Source: Pseudodesulfovibrio nedwellii (lineage in GTDB: Bacteria > Desulfobacterota > Desulfovibrionia > Desulfovibrionales > Desulfovibrionaceae). Taken from it: 64,000 nt of DNA. Position numbers and translations under genes: made by a program. The stretch spans positions 1,483,501-1,547,500 of the forward strand of contig NZ_AP026709.1 in NCBI RefSeq assembly GCF_027923765.1. The letters run 5' to 3'. Below, piece by piece: positions 25,127-32,973 of this stretch; position 1 is the first letter of the stretch; every line of letters begins with the position of its first letter. Below the pieces are notes generated by a model, which ran no database searches, was not told where the DNA came from, and saw only the letters and a program-made list of their open reading frames with translations.

Positions 25127-25957
25127 TTATGCAACTGATGATGCTGCAAGAAGTTCAGCAATCGCAGAGACCTCTAGATTAAAAGAGTGGTCAGGCGCTT
25201 GAAAAAGTTTGGAAGCTTCTGATGCGGCCATTGGTATTTCCTGAAGAAGCTTGTACGATAAGGATCGGTCCAGACGCACTGTGGGAACAGAGCAACTTAT
25301 TGTTGCGACAACTTTCCCTAAATCATCAAAAATGGGGGCGGCCACACAGCGTATTCCCCTAAACAACTCTTCAAAATCCAAACCAATGCCTTTTTCGCGG
25401 ACAGATTCAAGTCTTGTATAGAGCGAGTTTATTTTATCGATATTCATCGCGGTATCACTGCGTCTTAATTCCTTGATAAATACACGCAGATCATCCTCGG
25501 GCAAAAAGGCCAAAAAGACCTTTCCTGATGCGGACGCATAGGCAGGGAAAGATGTTCCTACAATTGAATCCATTCGCAAGGCATGCCGGGATGTTGTTTG
25601 GTGGACAACCACCATGTCTACACCAGACAAAATACTCAAATTAACGGTTTCGTTCACTTCATCACGCAAATGATGAAGGACGGGCTGCACCAGAGACGCT
25701 ATATTACTTTGTGAAAAAACCTGATTGCCCAATTTATGGAATTTTAGCGTCAACGTGTACGCCCCGCCACGTTGGACTTGCCGAACATATCCCAGATCTT
25801 CCAAAGTTCGCAAAATGCGCTGCAACGTCCCTTTGGGGATACAGCAAGCCTCATTAAGACTCTTAAGCTTCCAATTCTTTCTAGTCGCCATGGTTTCTAT
25901 GACAAAAAGAGCTTTTTCCAAAGAACGCATCATATAATATTTATCGGCCTGTGGCAT
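25127..25957 (-). CDS. IclR-family transcriptional regulator 2
   Basis: 276 residues from the ATG at 25957 (GGGGAA upstream). The winged helix has NEACCIPKGTLQRILRTLEDLGYVRQ. The effector domain has GTSFPAYASASGKVFLAFLP and CVAAPIFDDLGKVVATIS. It is downstream of the BCCT transporter gene in the same direction, separated by a strong bidirectional terminator, and is a plausible local regulator of that transporter. The palindromes upstream of the BCCT gene are candidate binding sites for one of the two IclR proteins. Confidence 0.92.
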   Translation of the reverse strand: MPQADKYYMMRSLEKALFVIETMATRKNWKLKSLNEACCIPKGTLQRILRTLEDLGYVRQVQRGGAYTLTLKFHKLGNQVFSQSNIASLVQPVLHHLRDEVNETVNLSILSGVDMVVVHQTTSRHALRMDSIVGTSFPAYASASGKVFLAFLPEDDLRVFIKELRRSDTAMNIDKINSLYTRLESVREKGIGLDFEELFRGIRCVAAPIFDDLGKVVATISCSVPTVRLDRSLSYKLLQEIPMAASEASKLFQAPDHSFNLEVSAIAELLAASSVA

Positions 25958-26007
25958 TATTTCCCCGGCAAACATGGTCTTTGGTTTTGCGCATAGTAAA
26001 ATATAAT

Positions 26008-26046
26008 TTCAAAGGCCCTTCAAAACACTTGAAAGGCCTTTGAAAA
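26008..26046 (-). terminator. Strong hairpin terminator after the BCCT gene
   Basis: Two arms (TCAAAGGCC..TTCAA and TTGAA.GGCCTTTGA) pair over about 14 bp with one bulge. A/T-rich tracts on both sides would let it act in either direction. Confidence 0.8.
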
Positions 26047-26055
26047 TTATTGTTT

Positions 26056-27612
26056 TTATGTATCTTTGTCTAGCCAATTTGGTTTTTCCAATAAATACAT
26101 ACCCTCCTTTACAAGGGAAATGCACATGGCGAACGTAAATATCATCATGGGGAATGCTGCAAGTGATATCAGCCCTCGGACAGGTTCAATTCCGCCGCAT
26201 ATACACAACACATAAGCGATAAGTCCGGTAACTAAACCCCAGATAATCTTCAAACTCTTGGGAGGTTCCTCACTTGCCCGAACACCTTTGGTCGATATAA
26301 TTGCCAGTGTTGCGACTAATGAATCAGTCATTGTGGCAAATGAAAATACAATCGTGACGACAAAGAGTCCCATCAAAATCTTGCTGAAGGGGAACTGGGA
26401 AAGAAGGATGTATACCATCGATTCCATCCCATGCTGATGTATGCCAGCCCAGACATCGACTAAGCCTGTCCATTGAAAATACACGGCTGTTCCACCAAAC
26501 GTCGCGATCCAAAAGTGACAAAAGATTGTCGGAGGGATGATATTGACCAGAATAAACTGACGAACAGTTCTTCCCTTAGCCATACGAGCCAGAAAATGTC
26601 CCAATAGCGGAGCAAAAATAAAAAAGATCTCCATATATGGAACAAGCCACTGCATGGGCCACTTGTCACTTATCTGCATGGTGTTGAGTAAGGTGCTATT
26701 GCGGAAAAAATTATTTGCAAAATACCCAAAGGATTCAACGCCAATCCCAAGAATGAACAGCGTAGGTCCCACAAAAAGGACAACTGCCATAAGCAGGAAA
26801 AACGCTCTTGTGGTTCCCGTGGAAAGGATACGCATGCCCTTCTTTAGACCGGAATAGGACGACAATACGTAAATTGGAATAATGATCGCTGCAGCAGCGG
26901 CCCAGGTCCAAGGACCTGGAGTATAATCAAAAATAGTTCCTGTTCCGCTGCCTATCTGCATAAGGCCGGCCCCCATGCTGGTAGCAATTGCACAGCAAAG
27001 AGAAAAAAGACAGATCGCGTGAACAGTGGAAGACAAAAACGGACGCATTTTCACAGGGAACAGGGCATACATGCCAGCAGCTATTGAGAGTGGATAGTCA
27101 CGGTTAAAACTTACCAGGGCAATAGCTACTCCGCAGATGGTATAAAAACAGTATTGCGCGATAGTCCAATGCAGCGTTGTTTGAGCTATGGCAAAGACTC
27201 CGGCATCCTTTGATCCGGGTTCAATATGCAAACTCAATGGCGGTTGCATCATATGAAAAATTGGCTCTCCCATTGCCCAAAAAAGTATTCCGATCCCGAT
27301 ACAGCCACAAAGAGAGAGAGCAAACCACTGCCAGAAGGAAAACTCGGGCTTGGCATCCTTACCTCCAAACCTAATATTTCCAATAGGAGAAAAAGCGATC
27401 GCCACGGTAAACATCACAATAATGATGGCCAAAGAAACTTCCAGCCATCCGAAATTAATATGAATCCACTCCATCGTCGTGCTCAAAATTGCCGCGAGAC
27501 CTTCTTGATATGACAGACCTAAGGTAATTCCGGCGAGTAAGAGTATGAATCCAGGCCAAAAAGTATAGTGATTGAGTTTTCTGTGTTCATCCGTTTTCCC
27601 TGCCTCTGACAT
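26056..27612 (-). CDS. BCCT-family transporter
   Basis: 518 residues from the ATG at 27612 (AGAGAGG upstream; the frame is open 43 codons further without a good site). Twelve hydrophobic segments are visible, with family marks GCIGIGILFWAMGEP, MGAGLMQIGSG and a long helix-loop ending ARMAKGRTVRQF. BCCT carriers take up quaternary ammonium or sulfonium compounds (betaine, choline, carnitine) by Na+ or H+ symport or precursor exchange. The family's aromatic box on helix 8 (W..fYWaWW pattern) reads WLVPYMEIFFIFAPLLG here, so a betaine substrate is not assured. It is divergent from proC with a 530-bp shared regulatory region. Confidence 0.88.
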   Translation of the reverse strand: MSEAGKTDEHRKLNHYTFWPGFILLLAGITLGLSYQEGLAAILSTTMEWIHINFGWLEVSLAIIIVMFTVAIAFSPIGNIRFGGKDAKPEFSFWQWFALSLCGCIGIGILFWAMGEPIFHMMQPPLSLHIEPGSKDAGVFAIAQTTLHWTIAQYCFYTICGVAIALVSFNRDYPLSIAAGMYALFPVKMRPFLSSTVHAICLFSLCCAIATSMGAGLMQIGSGTGTIFDYTPGPWTWAAAAAIIIPIYVLSSYSGLKKGMRILSTGTTRAFFLLMAVVLFVGPTLFILGIGVESFGYFANNFFRNSTLLNTMQISDKWPMQWLVPYMEIFFIFAPLLGHFLARMAKGRTVRQFILVNIIPPTIFCHFWIATFGGTAVYFQWTGLVDVWAGIHQHGMESMVYILLSQFPFSKILMGLFVVTIVFSFATMTDSLVATLAIISTKGVRASEEPPKSLKIIWGLVTGLIAYVLCICGGIEPVRGLISLAAFPMMIFTFAMCISLVKEGMYLLEKPNWLDKDT

Positions 27613-28144
27613 AATGCCTCTCTCGCTGGTTTGTCCGATAATTGTTTTTTTTAATCGCCGAGTCTCATACCGCGATGCAATATTGATTAACTCTTTAAGC
27701 GGGTCAACAACCCTGTCGGAACGTTTTGGGTATAACAGCATCCATTGAAAAAGCGCTTTTTCGGTACAGTGTACCGTTTGGTGGTAAGATTAAAAAAACT
27801 ACAAATTCATGTCAATAAGCGTTTTATTTTTTTTAGGGATCTGCTCATATTCAATAATAGTCTCATTTTCTTTGAGAAAATAATTTTACAAACACATCGG
27901 TAAAAGGATGACGTAAACTTTCGCCTCAGTTATAGTAAACAAATCGGTATGGCTTACCACTATATGGTACGGTATTCAACCTCAGATCGTATGCTTTCTC
28001 ACACGAAATGGTACGTCGTCCCAAATTAGAATAACTTTCATTCTTCAGAACAGTTTTTTTACTCAATAAAACAAAGAATCTTTTCAACAAATATTCTCAA
28101 ACTATGGCTGTTTTTTAAACCAACACAAACAATGGAGGCTTAAA
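27613..28144. promoter_or_regulatory. Divergent regulatory region between the BCCT gene and proC
   Basis: 532 bp without a gene. It contains a perfect 15-nt palindrome CGGTACA-G-TGTACCG at 27762-27776 and several further GGTAC/GGTAAG-type half-sites (for example about 27950-27975 and 28009-28015). Such spaced palindromes fit IclR-type or TetR-type operators; the two nearby IclR regulators are the natural candidates. Confidence 0.5.
27762..27776. promoter_or_regulatory. 15-nt perfect palindrome, candidate operator
   Basis: CGGTACA-G-TGTACCG, symmetric over all 14 flanking positions, about 150 nt upstream of the BCCT start. Confidence 0.5.
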
Positions 28145-28936
28145 ATGAATATCGGTTTTATCGGGACAGGCAACATGGGAGGGGCCATTATCAGAACGCT
28201 TTCTGAAGTGGAGAACCTTACAGTGTATGGATTGAACCAAACCAGAAAAAAACTGGAAGAATTGGCGAAAGAAACCGGCCTTGTTCCTTGTGATTCCATT
28301 GAAGAATTAACCACAAAATCAGATTTTATTGTTCTGGCGGTCAAACCGCAGCAGGTAAAGGGGATATGGTCTAAGATGGTCCCGGCTTTAACGAAAGACA
28401 AATGCTTGGTGTCGATCGCAGCCGGCTTGACGTTAAATTCATTAAAAACCAGTGTTCACAATATTTGTCCGGTCATTCGAGTTATGCCAAACACTCCGGT
28501 TTTGATCAAAGAAGGAGTAACCGCTATTTGTCTGGATGATGAAACCATTTCAGAGCCACAAAAAGCATTTATTCAAACCATTTTCCAAAACTCAGGCGAC
28601 GTACACATCTTGGCTGAAGATCAATTCGATGTGTTTACAGCGCTCATTGGATCCGGGCCAGCTTTTATCTTTTACCTCATTGAAACCATGATCGAATCAG
28701 GAGTGGAGTTGGGGTTGCACCGGGACATCTCGTCAAGCATGGTCAAAAAACTTTTCAGTGGGTCCAGTCTTATGGCGGAACACTCAAAAGAACATGTCAG
28801 CATGCTCAAGGAGATGTCGATTGCTCCCGCCGGAACAACAATTGCTGCCTTAACGCATTTTGAAAGAACTGCCCTGCGCGGAAATATCATGGATGCAATC
28901 CGCATGGCCTATAACCGCAGCGTAGAATTGGGCTAA
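28145..28936 (+). CDS. proC: Pyrroline-5-carboxylate reductase
   Basis: 263 residues. The N-terminal Rossmann motif GFIGTGNMGGAI (NADP binding), LAVKPQQV and VIRVMPNTPVLI are followed by the C-terminal dimer domain with LIGSGPAFIFYLIE and the ProC signature MSIAPAGTTIAALTHFE. It reduces 1-pyrroline-5-carboxylate to proline in the cytoplasm. GGAGG lies 8 nt before the ATG. Next to a BCCT transporter and IclR regulators it may serve catabolism or osmoadaptation rather than basic proline synthesis, for example as part of proline-betaine use; that is inference. Length is normal for the family. Confidence 0.93.
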   Translation: MNIGFIGTGNMGGAIIRTLSEVENLTVYGLNQTRKKLEELAKETGLVPCDSIEELTTKSDFIVLAVKPQQVKGIWSKMVPALTKDKCLVSIAAGLTLNSLKTSVHNICPVIRVMPNTPVLIKEGVTAICLDDETISEPQKAFIQTIFQNSGDVHILAEDQFDVFTALIGSGPAFIFYLIETMIESGVELGLHRDISSSMVKKLFSGSSLMAEHSKEHVSMLKEMSIAPAGTTIAALTHFERTALRGNIMDAIRMAYNRSVELG

Positions 28937-29276
28937 TAGAAAAATTAGTCCTGTCGATTGCTCGTTAGAAGAAAGCACACAGGCCTCCGTAATAAACGAA
29001 GGCTTGTGTGCTCCTCATAAATATCTCGTGGTCCCATCTTGAATGACACAATTTCAAATATATTCATAAGAATCATTTGAACCTGTAACCAACTCTATAA
29101 ATTCGCTCTAGTTCAAACGCACAGCAAATTACAAGCGGTTAGCCACAAAGACACCGTACAGATTCGATTGAATTATTCAATTTAAAACTTTAAGCACAAA
29201 CGCAACAAAAAAAATGCAACTACTTAGGCAGCTTGCACCTCTTTTCTTTGTCATGCAAAAGGAGTTGACCTAAATA
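28937..29276. other. Gap after proC with a hairpin
   Basis: The hairpin at 28974-29012 (17 positions, one mismatch, one G-U) probably ends the proC transcript although no U-run follows. Nothing else recognisable up to the MarR operator. Confidence 0.55.
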
Positions 29277-29291
29277 GTTAAGCTGGTTTAC
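29277..29291. promoter_or_regulatory. MarR operator candidate, copy 1
   Basis: GTTAA-GCTGG-TTTAC, an inverted repeat with one mismatch, just before the MarR gene. The same sequence pattern recurs before the methyltransferase (29788-29802). Confidence 0.55.
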
Positions 29292-29300
29292 CATCTGTGC

Positions 29301-29771
29301 ATGGATAGTCAGACAAAAACACAAATGAACATATATAATCAATTGCGCCGAATCATCGAAAACCATACGCACATGGATGAACAACCGTTTATGCTGAATG
29401 AATCCATGTCACTCTCTCCGCGAGAGGTACGAACTATCGATTTTTTGGGTCAAAACAAAAATAAAAATGTGACCAACGTGGCTACACATTTCAACTTCAC
29501 CAAAAGTGCTGCCTCACAATTGATAAATAGACTGGTTAAACGCAAACTCGTCAGCAAAAAGATTTCGAAACACAGCGACAAAGAATTTCACCTTTCCTTG
29601 TCACCGGAAGGCAAGAAGGCCCATCAACTCATCCAAATTATGACAAACCAACGTCTGGAAATGTTTCTGGAAATGACGGAACGCTTCTCCGCACAACAGA
29701 TCGCCACGACCTCCGAGGTGCTTGAACAAATTGAGACTATGGTGAACGAACGACTCAAACGATTCAAATAA
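29301..29771 (+). CDS. MarR-family transcriptional regulator
   Basis: 156 residues. The winged helix-turn-helix of MarR is seen at about 35-110 (LSPREVRTIDFLGQN, THFNFTKSAASQLINRLVKRKLV, then LSLSPEGKKAH in the wing). The ATG at 29301 has no clear Shine-Dalgarno sequence; the nearest AGGAG is about 37 nt upstream, so the mRNA may have a short or odd leader. It is followed by a methyltransferase gene, and both are preceded by the same GTTAA-N5-TTAAC-type palindrome, which predicts autoregulation plus control of the neighbour. Confidence 0.9.
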   Translation: MDSQTKTQMNIYNQLRRIIENHTHMDEQPFMLNESMSLSPREVRTIDFLGQNKNKNVTNVATHFNFTKSAASQLINRLVKRKLVSKKISKHSDKEFHLSLSPEGKKAHQLIQIMTNQRLEMFLEMTERFSAQQIATTSEVLEQIETMVNERLKRFK

Positions 29772-29787
29772 TTTTTTTACTACAATA

Positions 29788-29802
29788 GTTAAGCTTATTA
29801 AC
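29788..29802. promoter_or_regulatory. MarR operator candidate, copy 2
   Basis: GTTAA-GCTTA-TTAAC, a perfect inverted repeat in the gap between the MarR gene and the methyltransferase. Confidence 0.55.
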
Positions 29803-29900
29803 CTTCATAAATCCATACTCTTCGACTCACGACACTGGATGGCAATAAAAAAAAAGACGCTTCAAATTTCCCCAAATACACATTGAGGAGAAAATGCTTT

Positions 29901-30494
29901 ATGCCTGAAAGACATAAGACACATTGTCCCGAGGAACGTATCAATGCCAAAGGATATGGACCAACTAGCTTCTGGCTTCATGAACCGGAAGCATTGATCA
30001 AACAGCTCGACCTTTATCAGGGAATGGTCCTGCTGGACGCCGGATGCGGAGCTGGAGAATACTCTCTGCTGGCAGCGCAGCAAGTGGGAGACAAAGGTCA
30101 AGTCATCGCTTTGGATACCACCCCCCTTTCCATAGAAAAGCTTGCTAAGACATCCAAAAGAGAAGGTCTGACCAATATCCAAGGTCATGTCTGCGACATA
30201 ACAGGCCACCTCCCAGTAGCCTCCCGAAGTGTGGACCTGATATTATTAAGCACCGTGCTTCATATTCGCGCAGTACGAAATCGAGCCTCGGACATATTTC
30301 ACGAATTTCGACGCGTGCTGCGCCCCAAGGGGAAAGTAGCCATTATCGAATGCAAAAAGGAAAAAGCCGACTTTGGCCCTCCCCTGCACTCACGACTTGC
30401 TCCAGAAGAAATCGAATCCATGGCGGCCTCAAGCGGTCTGCAAAAGACTTCATTAATCTTGTTCGACTACACATATCTCCTCAACCTGGCATAA
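29901..30494 (+). CDS. Class I SAM-dependent methyltransferase
   Basis: 197 residues from the ATG at 29901 with GAGGAGA 10 nt upstream. Motif I LLDAGCGAGEYSLLA binds S-adenosylmethionine. Motifs for the adenine-binding Asp (VIALDTTPLSIEKL), VDLILLSTVLHI and VLRPKGKVAIIE follow in order. It resembles UbiE/arsenite-methyltransferase-like small methyltransferases. A start segment with THCPEERIN supplies a Cys that could matter for a metalloid substrate, but that is not established. It is probably controlled by the MarR protein next to it, so the substrate may be a toxic small molecule. Confidence 0.85.
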   Translation: MPERHKTHCPEERINAKGYGPTSFWLHEPEALIKQLDLYQGMVLLDAGCGAGEYSLLAAQQVGDKGQVIALDTTPLSIEKLAKTSKREGLTNIQGHVCDITGHLPVASRSVDLILLSTVLHIRAVRNRASDIFHEFRRVLRPKGKVAIIECKKEKADFGPPLHSRLAPEEIESMAASSGLQKTSLILFDYTYLLNLA

Positions 30495-30808
30495 ATTCGA
30501 ACACCTTTCATTTGATTGCCCCTTGCCTCAGCATTGACCAAGAACTTCAAGCCTTCCATATCAAACACGCCTTCACGCCCGAAAGCATGCGGACTTCTAT
30601 CCACCATGGAAGGGATAATAATCCATCACTGTTCCACTCAATATATAATGCTTCATCCCTTTGTAAAATTCGTCAGGATCTATCAACGCCACATCTTAAA
30701 ATTAATAGGTGTTTTTATCAGAATAGAACGTACAAGTTTTTATGTCTCACGACAGACAAAAAACATCGTGTTCTGTTCTTGCCAAAGTAAAGTCAATCAT
30801 ATGAATTA
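30495..30808. other. Gap between the methyltransferase and the insertion sequence
   Basis: 314 bp; no gene, RNA or clear hairpin recognised. The missing first part of the SpoIIE gene found on the other side of the insertion sequence is not here. Confidence 0.5.
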
Positions 30809-30869
30809 AGAGGTGGCCTCGGTTCTTCGGGCCACTGAGCAGCGAATTTAAGATGGACGAGTTTACGGG

Positions 30870-31639
30870 TTACGCTGCCTTTTGATTCCAAGCCAATGCC
30901 TCACGCAGTTCACTTCCTGTGCTTAGCTCACGCAAATACACGCATTCATATTTCAACGAACGCCATAGCCGTTCGATCATGCCGTATCCATCCTACGCCC
31001 CCGTCCATCCATTGAAATGTGTATACCAGCATCCCTGAGAGTCTTCGTGAATTCATAACTGGTAAACTGTGAGCCTTGATCAGTATTGAATATCTCTGGC
31101 GCGCCATAGCAATTTATGGCTTCTTCCAAAGCTGCTACACAGAAATCCGTATCCATCGTATTCGACAATCGCCAAGAGAGAACTGCGCGACTGTGCCAGT
31201 CCATGACAGCTACGAGATACAGGAATCCACGTTTCATGGGGATATACGTAATGTCCGTGCACCAAACTTGGTTCGGCTTTGTGATCGGCAAATTCCGAAG
31301 CAAGTATGGATAAACCTTATGCCCAGGATGAGGCTGGCTCGTTCGAGGCTTTTGATAGACAGCCATCAAACCCATTTTACGCATCAGCCTTCTCACCCGT
31401 TCTCGACCGACGGAATACCCCGTATCTCGCAGGATATTCCGCATCTGCCTTGAGCCGAAAAACGGCAGTTCCATAAACAGCTCATCGATTTTACGCATCA
31501 ATTCCAGATTGAGCGGAGACTCGCCGATAGGCTGGTAGTAATATGTTGATCGTTGCAATTGCAGAACTTTGCATTGTCGCCGAATGCTGAAACTAGGATA
31601 TCCGCTGTCGACGATTTTGCGCCTTCGTCCGCAGTTCAT
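30870..31639 (-). pseudogene. IS3-family transposase orfB, broken
   Basis: The first 220 codons read well ([18 protein letters not shown] and [14 protein letters not shown] carry the first two Asp residues of the DDE site). After DGRGRRMD one nucleotide has been lost near 30989; in the next frame [19 protein letters not shown] resumes with the catalytic Glu. The C-terminal part is also shortened, jumping from a GSELREAL segment directly to the final QKAA and TAA. The product cannot be active. Confidence 0.88.
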
Positions 31640-31920
31640 ATTTGGGCGAAGGCTTGTTGCAAAAAATCCTTCTCCACAGTCAACTGGCCGATCTTTGCAT
31701 GAAGATCCTTGATCTGCGCTTCGTTGTTTTGTGGGATATTCTTGGTCTTGCCGGAAAAGGATTCGACGATCTCTTCCTTAGCTTGTTTCTTCCACGTGGA
31801 AATCTGGTTGGGATGAACACCATGTTTGCTGGCCAGTTCTGAAATCGTGTGCTCACCGGATAATGCATCAAGTGCGACACGGGCTTTGAACTCTGCTGAA
31901 AAACGTCTTCTCTTGGACAT
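31636..31920 (-). CDS. IS3-family orfA
   Basis: 94 residues from the ATG at 31920 (GGAGG upstream). It has an HTH of the IS3 orfA type (MSKRRRFSAEFKARVALDAL, SELASKHGVHPNQISTWKKQ) and a leucine-zipper-like end (IKDLHAKIGQLTVEKDFLQQ) used for oligomerisation. Its stop overlaps the orfB start by 4 nt, the usual set-up for coupled or frameshifted orfAB expression. Confidence 0.9.
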   Translation of the reverse strand: MSKRRRFSAEFKARVALDALSGEHTISELASKHGVHPNQISTWKKQAKEEIVESFSGKTKNIPQNNEAQIKDLHAKIGQLTVEKDFLQQAFAQI

Positions 31921-31987
31921 GATCGAGCCTCCTTCGGCTACTATATGTCCACCTAAACAAGTGGTCCAGTTTTCTGAGGCCACCTCT

Positions 31988-32571
31988 AACGAACACAACT
32001 GCTTTTCTCTTTAGGCGATGTGTCCGGAAAAGGTGTGCCAGCAGCCCTGTTCATGTTCGCAACGCAACACATGCTCCGCTCACTGGCCATGCAGGGCATG
32101 CCCCTGAACGCCATCATGAAAAAGCTCAACAACACACTTGCGACGAACAACACTTCAGCCATGTACGTCACCATGGTCGTAGGCCGCTACGATCTTCGAA
32201 CCGGAGACTTGGAATATATTTTGGCAGGCCACCAGCCACCGCTATTAAAACACGCAAACGGGACTCTGACGAATCTGGAAGGCGCAGCCAACTTTCCAGT
32301 GGGCAATATCAGTAACATTGAATTTGAAAGCCAAATGGCAAAACTAAAAAGCGGAGACAGATTGGTCGTCTTCACCGATGGAGCGACCGAAGCATACGAC
32401 GGTCAAAACAACCTTTACGGTATGAAACGCTTGGTGTCGCTGGTACGTGAAGACAAAGGAAGTTGTTGTGAAGAATTGTTAGAGACCGTCTTCTCTTCGG
32501 TTACAAAATTCTCCGAAGACAAAGACATGCATGACGATATCACGGTACTCTGTCTCCATCGTAAAGAGTAA
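31988..32571 (+). pseudogene. C-terminal fragment of a SpoIIE/RsbU-type PP2C phosphatase
   Basis: From GDVSGKGVPAALFMF (about 32014 on) the frame is open to 32571 and carries the SpoIIE phosphatase signature motifs: GHQPPLL, FTDGATEA and the final MHDDITVLCL with metal-binding Asp residues. The sensor or HAMP part and the first phosphatase motif are missing, because the insertion sequence ends directly before it. An ATG at 32020 could start a 183-residue piece, but it would lack one metal-binding segment. The rest of the gene is not found on the other side of the element, so a deletion removed it. Confidence 0.8.
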
Positions 32572-32654
32572 AACACCAATCAGTAAAGAACTATAGACTT
32601 CTTTACTCCTTCAAAAAACAACTAACAGTCCATCATTCGTATAGCCCACGAAAA

Positions 32655-32684
32655 AAGGCTTAGAAGAAAAACCTTCTAAGCCTT
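32655..32684 (-). terminator. Terminator-like hairpin beside the left tRNA-Ala fragment
   Basis: AAGGCTTAGAAG pairs perfectly with CTTCTAAGCCTT around a 6-nt loop and is followed on the minus strand by TTTTTT. It is in the position of the natural terminator of a minus-strand tRNA-Ala gene. Confidence 0.75.
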
Positions 32685-32687
32685 AAC

Positions 32688-32743
32688 TTTCTTGTGGTGG
32701 AGCTGGAGGGAATCGAACCCACGACCTCTTGAATGCCATTCAA
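32688..32743 (-). repeat. Island end 1: 56-bp direct repeat containing the 3' part of tRNA-Ala(GGC)
   Basis: On the minus strand the sequence runs from the anticodon arm (TTGAATGGCATTCAA, anticodon GGC) through the T-arm (GTGGGTTCGATTCCCTC) to the CCA end. The 5' half of a tRNA is absent; the adjoining bases do not fold as D-arm. The identical 56 bp occurs at 43387-43442. This is an attachment site for a tyrosine recombinase, not a functional tRNA. Confidence 0.85.
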
Positions 32744-32973
32744 TGGCTGATTCGTCACATGCAACACGCTAACCATCTATAATAAATACGAGTATTCGCT
32801 TTGCTTTTCCTAAACCATCATGTTGTGCACTGCATGCATGTGACGAATAATTCCAGTTGGTTATGCAGAGAGTGGAAATGAAAAGGAATACATAACGAAC
32901 ATATTCCTCACTCCTAGGCTTCTAAATAAAAGAAATCAAAGGACATAATACGGATAGCTCCTATGGCAGCATC

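Larger units (their letters stand above)
30809..31987 (-). mobile_element. Decayed IS3-family insertion sequence (orfA plus broken orfB)
   Basis: Both ends carry the same 12-bp inverted repeat AGAGGTGGCCTC (30809-30820 and the complement 31976-31987). Inside are an intact orfA and a damaged orfB on the minus strand. No target duplication is seen (ATTA on one side, AACG on the other), and a truncated gene abuts the right end, which points to a deletion next to the element after insertion. It is related to the intact copy at 62768 but clearly diverged. Confidence 0.85.
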
